From Chloranthus sessilifolius (lineage: Eukaryota; Streptophyta; Magnoliopsida; Chloranthales; Chloranthaceae), in contig CM037587.1 in assembly GCA_021018995.1 (NCBI GenBank), positions 59,742,104 through 59,806,103 on the forward strand: a stretch of 64,000 bases of DNA. Reading direction: 5' to 3'. The notes beneath the pieces are model-generated. The model was not told the DNA's origin. It did no database searches and saw only the letters and a program-made list of their open reading frames with translations. A program made the position numbers and the translations under genes. How positions within the stretch are numbered: position 1 is the first letter of the stretch; each line of letters opens with the position of its first letter. Shown piece by piece: positions 55,363 through 64,000 of the stretch.

Positions 55363-56908
55363 TGTAGACACCCAAATTTGGCTCAAGGCCCAATCGAAAC
55401 ATACTTCGAGAGAGGTCCCTCGAGCTTCCGATAGCTTCTCCCATACCCTTAGGAATCTTCCCAAACCCATAGGAACTTACCCAAAACCATTAGGAATCTT
55501 CCCAAACCCTTAGGAACTTGCCCATACCCTTAGGAATTACCCCCAACCTCTCCAGACTCATAGTTAACCCTCCCGAGCAATGGTCGGAGAGAGATGTGTC
55601 AGGGCTGGTAGGGACCACTACTAAGACTGAATGTTATACCATTGAAATATAGAGGTTCTCAGCTTTCCAAAAAGCCAAGAATTACCTCAATCCGAGTTGT
55701 ACGTCGAAAGTTACGGCGACCCAAGCTGTGCCCAGGAGTTGCACTTGGTTAGGGCATACATCGCGCATGTATTACATGCACCAAACCATTTTTTTCCAAA
55801 AATGGCTTGCTGCATCTAATACACACACCAAGTATAGGTGGGACCCACCTCGGGCTCTGAACTTTCGGACACTGTAGCTATGTTTGGCGTGTGTAATACA
55901 TGCGCCAGGTTTAGCTACAGAAACCATGATTTTTTACTCGAAATCTACTTTTGGGGTTAGACTTGTTGACCATCTCAATGTTTAGGATGAGTTTTATTAG
56001 GACTATTGCACCCCTGATTACCCTATTTGCAACCCTTTAGTCATTTTAAACCTTACCCTATCATCCACCATTGAAGTCCATTGCCCACATTTCCAAGCTC
56101 TCAAAATCTTAGGAAACCTTAGATTAGGAGATCACCTAATTGCCAACCCTAATTAGCACTTAAGCACCCTCCAAACCTCCCTTTTTCCTATAAATAGAGG
56201 CACCCCTCCCTTTATAAAGGCTTGAAAAATTTTAAAAGAGGGAAAAAGATTAAGAGAGAAGCTTTTCCTCCCTTCGGTGCACCCATTCCATACCAATTCC
56301 AGAATTCAAAACCCCTCTTTAGACCTCATCTTCCACCAAAAAACCTTGAGTTAAGAGAGAACCACCCCCTAGCCTTCTTCCTCTACCCCTTAGCTATCAA
56401 GCCGTAGAGGTCAGAACCCATTCTCCAACCATTTAAGCTATCGGAAGCTCGTCAAGTGCACCTACGCGAAGGTCCTCACGCGTGCTACAAGGGCCCGAGA
56501 GCTCCGGCTCTCCCCTCTATTCCTCTACCTTCTTAGCTTTTGCTCTACCCTTAAATTTGTGCCATTATGTCGTCAAATTTTTTATAGTGGCAGAGGGGCA
56601 CAAATAGGGTAACGGTGCCTTAGGGCAAGAGAAAGTGCTCTTTTTTTTCTTTTTTTTCTAGTTTATTTTGGCCACAAGTAGAGACTGCTTTTAAGTGGGT
56701 TGGTCGGGTGCCTAACACTTTCCCGATCGATAACCAAAGCCCCTAACCAAGAGCCTTTGTCATAGACCGGTGAATCAGACTCACATTTTTGGCACTTCGG
56801 TGCATAGAAAATTAATTTAGGTTTCTCGGGACACCAAAAACTCCAGGTGGCAACTCTATATTTTTTTCGAGAGTGCGATCGCTATGCGGCGAAAATCTCA
56901 TGGTTGCA
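55363..56908 (+). repeat. 3' LTR of the Tat-like array
   Basis: TGTAGACACCC...GGTTGCA, about 1546 bp, uninterrupted partner of 37418-41415. TATA box TATAAATA at 56189-56196; hairpin array 55745-55910. The last 50 bases diverge from the other copy, so the exact end could be off by a few bases. Confidence 0.88.
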
Positions 56909-58365
56909 CACATACATAATTAAACAATTACATATGCACTAAGAGCTACGTTATGTTATGTGAACAGTAGGGTTTAAAAGACTGCTTCTAGAATTGATGC
57001 ACAAAATTTCAAATCAATGATATATCTTAAATTTTAAAAGGAAATTTCACCTTGTCTGATATCATTATTGTTATGGGCATCCTGAGCCGTAACGGCATAT
57101 GTATGCCCTTATACAGTAGGTCTCATTTTCCTTATAGGCCTCGGAGTAGCAGCTGATGTCGTTCTCTCTTTTCTCAGCTCTAGGTAATCTTTGATCATAT
57201 GCCCCATCTTTTTTCACTAAAAGCATCCGCCCGTACCCCGTCTACAATCTGAGGTCTTATGAGCCTTGCAACGTCGGGCACACATCTCAGTTGAAGTGGA
57301 TGATGCTGCCCTAGAGAAACCCTGGGTAACTAATACTCTGGTAGTGGTAGCAGAGCTCTCATAACGGAAAGGTCCCCTAGATGTAGGCATAGGTGGCCTA
57401 GAGTAGCTTGTCTAAGCAGGTTGTCTCAGGACTAGTGCTACGAATAATGGCTTTTTATTCATCGGCTCGTAGTTGCTTGATCTCTCTTGACCTAACTTGC
57501 CCTTGTTCTATTGGTCCCGTCTCTTATATATATCATCGATATCCTTCTCAGTTATTAACGCCTTTCCCATATCCGCTCCATAGGTCTCCAACTCCAATAC
57601 AGAGATCCTATCATGTATGATCGACCTTAAGCCGCTTTCAAATTTGTTGGCCTTCATTAATTTCATGGTCACATACTGAGGAGCAAACCTAGATAGCCTC
57701 GTGAACTCCGTACCATATTCTCGTACGGTCATCCCTCCTTGCTCCAATGTCAAAAACATTGCTACCATATGGTTCCTTACTTTCTTTGGGAAATACTCCT
57801 TGTTGAACACCTCAACAAACTCTTCCCAAGTCCACAATCCGTCTGAATTGTCTTGTTCTCTCATCCTTAAAACCGACTTCCACCACGCATCAGCTTCTCT
57901 CTCCAATTAAAATGAGGCCCAAGTTGCTTTCTCCTCTTATGTACACAGTAATCTCTGGAGGAGCTTCTCAATCTGATTTAGCCATTTTTTCGCCTTAAGC
58001 AGATCCGTCTGCCTATAGAAACTAGGAGGTCTTAATCTCATAAACTCAACAAATGTCGATGGTGTCTGTGGAATCAGAGGTGTAGGTGACTGTTGACGGT
58101 GACTGGCATTATTCATAGCCATCAATTTCATCTGTTTAGCCATGGCATTAGCCACATCTTCCATGGCTTGCGTCATTCTCTGCTGGTCCTCTCTCTCTTG
58201 ATCTCTTTCTTCACCTGTTTCTTGATTCCTTTCTTCTGGAATACTTTCTTCCGGAACCTCTCTATCACCCAATGGAACTCTATTGGAACTCGTGGGAATA
58301 TCATCTACACGTCTCCAGTTCTGTCCACGACCGCCTCTTGGTCATACTCTACCTCTAGTGAACAT
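56909..58365 (-). pseudogene. gag: Gag of a second Tekay/Del-like chromovirus, 3' truncated
   Basis: Minus strand. ATG 58365 (MFTRGRV, then a stop where CGA is expected) leads to an acidic Glu/Arg-rich part, then TPLIPQTPSTFVEFMRLRPP, a frame change, and a 132-codon open piece at 57508-57906 (WTWEEFVEVFNKEYFPKKVR, MTVREYGTEFTRLSRFAP, FESGLRSIIHDRISVLELET). Near 57190-57290 is a CCHC-type remnant (CKAHKTSDCRRGTGGCF). AVTAQDA near 57080 marks the way to the protease. The sequence stops at the Tat-like 3' LTR end at 56908, so the rest of pol is lost or elsewhere. Confidence 0.85.
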
Positions 58366-58477
58366 GACGTTCTGCAAACATGAAACCAAGGTTTCATTAG
58401 CAGAAGGTCCCTATATTCTGACAAAAATTTTAACACAAAAATCTCATCTAAGGCTCGTCTGAAATATCTAAAGCATA

Positions 58478-58489
58478 GCTTTAATACCA
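58478..58489 (-). other. Decayed primer-binding site, tRNA-Met type
   Basis: Minus strand TGGTATTAAAGC, against the canonical TGGTATCAGAGC; both differences fit deamination. It sits two bases inside the LTR edge, like 20964-20975. Confidence 0.75.
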
Positions 58490-58833
58490 ACTGTAACAAC
58501 CCGAATTTCCACACCGAGAAACCCGTGCTGTCAGGACCGCCCATAAGGCGATCCCCGAACGAATTGAACACTTCGTACATCCACACACAAAGCAGAAACA
58601 AAGCACATATTTTAACTAAATGGATAGTGTCATCATCAGGAATTAAATCTCCAATTCTATATAATGACAACATTCGTATTATAACAAAAGACGGTTCTAA
58701 CCCCATGCAAATCACATGGACAAAAGAACCAAACTGAATCACCAGGGACGAACAACTGTCACCAAAACATGGTTCGCAAAATAATACAGTACAACATAAT
58801 TACATGAGTTTTAACTAAACTGGCGGGACATAC

Positions 58834-60957
58834 TGTTGGAGTGTTTGCCTTCCCTTAAATGAGGGTCTAAAATCATCAATAAAACTAGGCAGACACACTC
58901 GCATGCACTGCAAGTAGTCGTGGTCTGCTGTCGTAGCATGTTTTACAAAAATGGTGAATAAGGGAATGTCCACAGGGAGGTTAGTTTAAAAATATGATAA
59001 ATCTCCATATCTAAATTAGATCTGGCACCCTAACTATTACTAATTTAGCTAAAAGACAAGGGAGAGGTTTGATATGAATTGTAAGTTAAGCTAAGCTAAA
59101 TTTAAACATAAACTAACTTGGATCGAGTTTAGGATCTTAGATCTTACAAGGGAAAGAGGTAAAAAGAATAGAAAATGGAGAAGAGTAGCTTAGAGGTCGG
59201 TTTTCACTGATGTCAGATTCGATTAATCATGCTGCAGAGGTTCAGAGCACACAATTCCCTCAACTGGCTATAAGCACAGCTGCAGGGTATAAATTCCACT
59301 CCAAATCACAGGATTCACCTGGTCTTAAGGCTATGATCTGTTCACTTTAATGGTCACAGACCATCCTATAGACTTTATCGAATCCATGGATTGTAGCAGA
59401 TGAATCCAATTGGAGCCTGAGCTTAGATTCATCTTAAGGTTATGATCTGTCCACTTTAATGGTCACAGACCATCCTTGGGATCTCCATCAAAGTTAGAGC
59501 ATCAATTAGAACAATTAAAACCACTACAGATGATGCAATTCCCAGGTCACAGACTCAAGGAATCACAGGAGCATTAGATCCAAGGAGATCAGATGGTATC
59601 CAAGAGGTCTACCAGTTAAGTGGGTGAGCTAATATACAAACTCCCCTACACAGATCCGATTGATCACTAAATTGAACCAAAGGAACTTTAGATCTAATTA
59701 AAACATTAAAATTAGCATTAACATTGCAAACAAGGTCACTCTACAGTGGAAATACCCTCAGATCTGTAGTTTGTGCAGCTAGGAACTTACAATAGCACTC
59801 TTAACCTTACCTAATTACAGATCTAACTTCTCTCTTCGCTATTCCAGGGGAATTAGCCAACCATGGTTGGTCTAAAGGAGGCAACTAGAATTTCTCTGCA
59901 AGCTCTAATCTCCAGAATTTGGCTAAGATCTCGATTGGGGGTCATTATATATAGCTTTCTCCTCTATTTTTCCCACCAAAAATCCCTTCTAAAAGGTCCT
60001 TAGAGTTTGTTACAGTTCTATTAGAGCATGTGGGTCGGTTAGGGTTTCCTAGGGCATCTTCTGGAACCGTCGTGCCGGTCACCAAGTGCCTCGAGTTGTG
60101 TATAGCAGGTCATCAAATCACAACGTATGCATAGCTGAATTTCTGAGAAGTTCTGCACACGATTTCGACAGGTTTAGGAAGCTTTCGACAGGTCCTAATA
60201 GAGCTTTTTAGTCCTTTTGCTAGGTTCTCAAACCTGTTTGATAGGTTCCGATAGGATGAGTCTTTGCTTAGAGTTCCAACATTCTCAGTCCTTAGTCTTG
60301 AGTATTCGACAAGTTGGAGGGACTCTTCGACAGGTTGGAGACCCATTTCGACAAGTTTCGCTTTACATGCCATCATTTCGATAGGGTTGTTTTCACTCCT
60401 ATCGAAAGGCTCAAGTACTCGTCAATAGGTTCTGTTCTAGCATCTTCATCTCGATAGGTTCAGGAAACCATTTGACAGGTTCCCTTGATGCCTCAGGTAG
60501 GCTTTCGATAGGATGGTTTCTTCCTTCTTCTCGATAGGTTCTTGGATCCTATTGAACTTCTCTATCCACACGAATCCATCCTTCTTCTGCCTTCAAATCT
60601 TGTCGAAATCTCTTCAACTACACGAATTCTCCCTTTCTTTGCTTTCAGCTCCTATCGAAGTGTTTGGGTGACCAATCGATAAGATGTTCTTAGCCTGTTC
60701 TCACTTTCTTCACCTTGCCCTACTGTAGTCACGCGCTTCAAGGGTACAGTGATGTGCTACCCTCTAGTGTGTTGTTGCTGGGTTTGTCCTGTGTTGAGAG
60801 ATAGCCCCTTGGTGGGCATTCTTGAGTAGTTTTCTGCATTAATGTCCTCTTTTATTTATGTCTACAAAATGCACTTGACAGAGACTTATTAGTGTGCTCA
60901 CATGTCTATCAATGGTCAGGTTAAAGGGTGAAAAGTGGCATTTTTCACCACTTAACA
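58834..60957 (-). mobile_element. Solo LTR, Athila-like, minus strand
   Basis: 2124 bp. On the minus strand TGTTAAGTGGTG...CTCCAACA, flanked by a perfect CATAC duplication (58829-58833 and 60958-60962). Shared blocks with the Athila-like LTR include TTTTCACCCYTTAA near the start and CCTCCCTGTGGACATTCC near the end. A TATATATAATG TATA-like site lies on the minus strand near 59945. Confidence 0.95.
60120..60690 (-). repeat. TTCGACAGGTT/CGATAGGTTC motif array
   Basis: More than 15 copies of CGACAGGTT, CGATAGGTT and CTATCGAAAG in 570 bases of the solo LTR. Confidence 0.82.
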
Positions 60958-61106
60958 CATACCAAGCCTTACAATCAAATCTCAAAACTAAACACGCAGC
61001 GCTCTACCCACTAGAAGAACTCGTTAGGAGGGGGCTCAGTCTCCTCCTCTGGTATGTACTTTGGGTCCTCAGGATAATTAACCTCAGTACCCGTGTCCAC
61101 ACCTAT

Positions 61107-61155
61107 ACCTGTGACGTATAGTCGAGGGGTGAGCTAACATCAAAGCTCAGTAGGA
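61107..61155 (-). promoter_or_regulatory. Conserved LTR block with ACGTCA and stem-loop
   Basis: ACCTGTGACGTATAGTCGAG, GGGTGAGCT-aacatcaa-AGCTCA. Nearly identical to 21421 although the rest of the two LTRs is hardly alignable by eye. Confidence 0.6.
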
Positions 61156-61652
61156 ATACATAACTAGCATGCATATTTTCACATCAGACATATATCTCAT
61201 GACATAATTAAAAACATGCTTTTCTTACTAAGAATTTCAATTTAAAAGTATTTAAATTGACACAAAAATAAATATCTGATGCATATTTCAAAACACACTA
61301 ATCATGCTTGCTAAAACTTGTTCTTACAATACAGAAACTTAAATCAATTACTTAAATACAATCTCAAGCATATATAGCATCGACAACCACACATATACTG
61401 ATGGGAACCCAAACTATCGTCGTTCAATGAACAATTTACACAATGCCCAAGCCCCTTCGAACAAGGTGACTTGTGCCGAACGAAGTATTACCGCAGAATG
61501 ATAATCAAAGAACGAATATCCCGTCGTACAAGAGCACAAAGGATCGTTCTGCATAAATTTTTAAATCAAAGTGCAAAATTTAACTTATAGCTTATCATCA
61601 TGAATTGTGGTAATTTATACTAGGTTTGAAGTTTAAATCTCAAAACTCACAC

Positions 61653-61722
61653 ACACACATAGCTGATTCTTTCTTATGTCACACACACACAACTGATTTT
61701 CACACACACACACACACAGGCA
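61653..61722. repeat. AC-rich microsatellite
   Basis: Three CACACACAC runs within 70 bases. Confidence 0.85.
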
Positions 61723-62039
61723 CTTAATCTTTCTAAGTGCACAAACACTCACACATTTCAAATTTAAAACCATAAATGGAGTTTATGCATATCATTTACA
61801 AAATTCATAAAACACACACTTTCATCACCACACAAAATCCATGATAGTTGTAATCGAATGCACATGTTACAAACTTTTCCCTACCTCAACGCAAAGCCAA
61901 AATGAATGCTTCTTATTTCGAGCTAGCTCCTCTCACACATATTCATTCTCATATTTAGAATACATGAATTCACAAACCATATGTCAAAAATGACATAAAA
62001 CGGGAAGGTATAAGGTCTCCCCCAAGTCCCCTTAACACA

Positions 62040-62530
62040 ACTAACCAAAATCCTGAATCTGCCCAAATCAATAGATCAATTCCCAAATCGATCGATCGAT
62101 TTCCATATAGATCGATTGAAATACATTTCGATTGGTCAGTTTCATAAAAAAACTAACACATTTCTCATGTCACAATCCGATCGATCGGTTCCTAAAATCG
62201 ATCGATCGAATTTCAAATCGATCTATTGAATTCCATTTCGATAGATCGGTTCCTTTAGAAAACCACACACTTCTGGTGCCATAATCTAATCGATCGGTTC
62301 CCAAATCGATCGATCGAATTTGAAGTCGAACGATTGAATTCCATTTCGATCGATCGGTTTCTTTAGAAACCCTCTAACATGCTCACTATTTTTTCAAATC
62401 GATCGATCAGTGTTCAAACAGATCGATCGAATTTCATTTTGATCGATTGGTTTCTCCAGAAACTTTCATACTTTTTCTCTGACAAAATCGATCGATCGGA
62501 TACTTATTTTGATCGATTGGTTTTGTCAGA
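62040..62530 (-). repeat. CGATCGATCG motif array
   Basis: About 16 sites of AATCGATCGATCGAATT-type palindromes or ATCGATTG variants in 490 bases, organised as roughly 110-base higher-order repeats each containing TTCCATTTCGATNGATCGGTT. Confidence 0.9.
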
Positions 62531-63112
62531 TTTCTCACATACACGGGTTTCAACTTCCCAAACTTATTTTTCTTCAAATTTAACTTCTTTTCTTCTAATT
62601 TTTCACCCACATCGTACATAAAGTCAACTATAACTAAAAATCACAATTTCACATAAGTTTCGTCACCTTTAATTGATCAATTCCTCGATCCATAAGCTCG
62701 CATCCAAGTGAGGGTTTCAGAGTTGAAATTTTTGGGATTCCCTTCGATCCTCCATCCCCGAACTCCACGCACAGTTCCAATCTTGCACCCACACACACTA
62801 ATTTATGGTTCTCCTTTCTTTTCTCTCTCTTCTCAATAAATTTTCACCAACCAAAGCAAGAGAAATGAATTCTCTTATCCAATTGGCTTTTATACTTGAA
62901 AGCATAGTGTTAGGGTGTTAAGCCGATACACCGTACTTCGGTGTATGTTATCTCATCAAATGGTTCGTACACTTCCTAAGTCTTTCTTTGTCACTCAAGA
63001 TTTACTCTAACTGATCAAATCACTTTAATATTTTTATATCCTCAGGTGCGTGATCAGTAGGGCACGCACATTGAGATGAACTATTCAAACTTAAAATTTT
63101 CGGGACATCACA

Positions 63113-63122
63113 TTCTCCCCTC
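63113..63122 (-). other. Polypurine tract of a further chromovirus copy
   Basis: Minus strand GAGGGGAGAA abuts LTR start TGTGATGTCC. Confidence 0.8.
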
Positions 63123-63125
63123 AGG

Positions 63126-63144
63126 AATTTTCGTCCTCGAAAAT
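63126..63144 (-). other. Hairpin next to the polypurine tract
   Basis: AATTTTCG-TCCT-CGAAAAT, the same element and place as 14899-14918. Confidence 0.75.
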
Positions 63145-63538
63145 GAACCTAAGGAACTCAGTTGCTAAATGCGATCCAAAAGCTTACGTCAACGAATCTA
63201 TTCACACATAGTAAAGGCAATATCAACACACACTTAACCACACACATTCTAGACATGTCCACACAAATCTAATCATACACATTGAAGACATATCCAAGCC
63301 CTACACAAAAACGTATCTACAATTGCGTATAATCAAAATAAAACTCCCATTCATAGGCAAAAATGAACATTCCCATAGAAAATTTTAAAATTTACAAACT
63401 ATCTAAAATATATACCATCCAAAAGTGGCAACCATGCCATGATAGTTAAAAAAATTTCATATAATTTTCCAAAATTAATTACATATAATTCCAAAAAAAA
63501 TACTTTGAATATAAAAATAATACTCCTGCAGTCTCTGC
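63145..63538 (-). other. 3' untranslated region of the further chromovirus copy
   Basis: AT-rich, no coding frame supported. Confidence 0.65.
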
Positions 63539-64000
63539 TTAATTTTTCGTATCACCTGGCTGCTCATCCTCCTCGTCATGTGGCTGCTTAGCCTCATAGT
63601 CATGTCTGCTAGCGCCAAAACTAGAAGCCTCAAGAATATAGGCACGTGCCACTGCCATGCATTGCTAATAGTCTGATGAGTACATGAAGCGCATAGTCTT
63701 AGCCATTTACGCCTCATGGAAGTCCAGGCGTCGGCTCAACTAATGATTGTTCTCAGCCATGAGAGCGATAACGTCATCAATAGTAGCAGTAGATGCACGA
63801 GGTGGTGGGGCACTCTTTGAGGTGGCGCCACTGACAGATGCTTCTTGGTCTTGAGGAGCATCGGGTGCAGCACCTTGTATAGGTGGTACTTGTTCATCGG
63901 CTCAGAGACTCTTCTTCAATTAATTATAAGTTTTGTTCCAATCCTTGAGAGAGTATAGGTTAGCATTATCAGTTAGTATCGGCTCATCACCGAGAACAAT
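63539..64000 (-). pseudogene. C-terminal part of an accessory ORF (chromovirus), cut by window edge
   Basis: In one minus-strand frame: APPPRASTATIDDVIALMAE, LSRRLDFHEA, MAKTMRFMYSSDY, CMAVARAYILEASSFGAS and an acidic end EEDEQPGDTKN with TAA at 63539. Three in-frame stops all stand where CAG or CAA would give Gln. An Ala/Pro/Asp-rich linker lies upstream (GAAPDAPQDQEASVSGA). Its place between pol side and polypurine tract, same strand as the LTR, matches the accessory ORF at 15438-16716. The domain-bearing part would be beyond the window. Confidence 0.55.

Larger units (their letters stand above)
58492..63112 (-). repeat. Chromovirus LTR, interrupted by a solo LTR
   Basis: Minus-strand ends TGTGATGTCCCG...GGGTTGTTACA. 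About 2.49 kb without the insertion at 58834-60957. It has a primer site on one side (58478) and a polypurine tract on the other (63113), so like the Tat LTR at 37418 it is shared by two internal regions. It contains the conserved block at 61107-61150 and the GATCGATC array. Confidence 0.85.

Noticed and set aside
62040-62530. CRISPR-like spaced repeats
   Set aside because: Repeats are short, palindromic, degenerate, unevenly spaced and inside a plant LTR; no spacers of constant size and no cas genes.

Overview
This window is a piece of plant nuclear DNA, almost certainly an angiosperm and probably a eudicot with a large repeat-rich genome. It is a retrotransposon graveyard. I see no convincing intact host gene, no rRNA or tRNA gene, no organelle DNA and no bacterial-type organisation. 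Three Ty3/gypsy lineages dominate: an Athila-like lineage (tRNA-Asp-type primer site, LTRs starting TGTT), a Tat/Ogre-like lineage (primer site TGGCGACTCTATCGGGGA, dual RNase H, antisense ORF) and Tekay/Del-like chromoviruses (tRNA-Met-type primer site TGGTATCAGAGC, chromodomain). One CACTA transposon end is also present. Lineage names rest on protein motifs and primer sites recognised by eye, not on a tree.

Layout. 1-245 is the 3' end of an Athila-like LTR. 246-1012 looks like the 3' internal end of another gypsy element, followed by an LTR fragment from 1013. 1572-3903 is unassigned DNA with one weak exon candidate. 3909-7656 is a minus-strand solo LTR with a perfect TGACC duplication. 7662-8083 is unassigned. 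8084-9330 is a chromovirus LTR fragment. 9331-10158 is a CACTA end with a 34-bp minisatellite and a foldback. From about 10159 to 56908 there is one large nest. Its base is a tandem Tat-like array: copy A (10159-12667, 23216-23866, 36331-37417), a shared LTR (37418-41415), copy E2 (41416-55362) and a 3' LTR (55363-56908). A complete minus-strand chromovirus (12668-23215, target duplication GATGT) and an Athila-like element (23867-36330) both sit in the gag of copy A. A later deletion removed most of the Athila 3' LTR together with the middle of copy A. A solo LTR (38064-40506) interrupts the shared Tat LTR. To the right, 56909-64000 is a second minus-strand chromovirus region: gag, primer site, an LTR split by a minus-strand solo LTR (58834-60957, duplication CATAC), then a polypurine tract and the 3' internal end of a further copy.

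All gag-pol genes are dead: many stops that look like C-to-T changes, frameshifts, and replaced catalytic residues (Athila RT FLN and FMDE, Tat RT YVND and integrase D to N; chromovirus with PR and the RT palm deleted).

The feature most worth attention is a repeated design. Each lineage carries an accessory, non-gag-pol ORF near its 3' end: a putative-plant-transposon-protein-type ORF in the Athila-like element and in the chromovirus, and an antisense DUF7745/plant-mobile-domain-like ORF in the Tat-like element. Each lineage also carries its own array of a short CG-centred, often palindromic motif, once in the LTR and again just upstream of the accessory ORF in that ORF's reading direction. 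The resemblance to a binding-site/anti-silencing-protein pairing, as in the VANDAL/VANC system, is inference and is set out in the findings.
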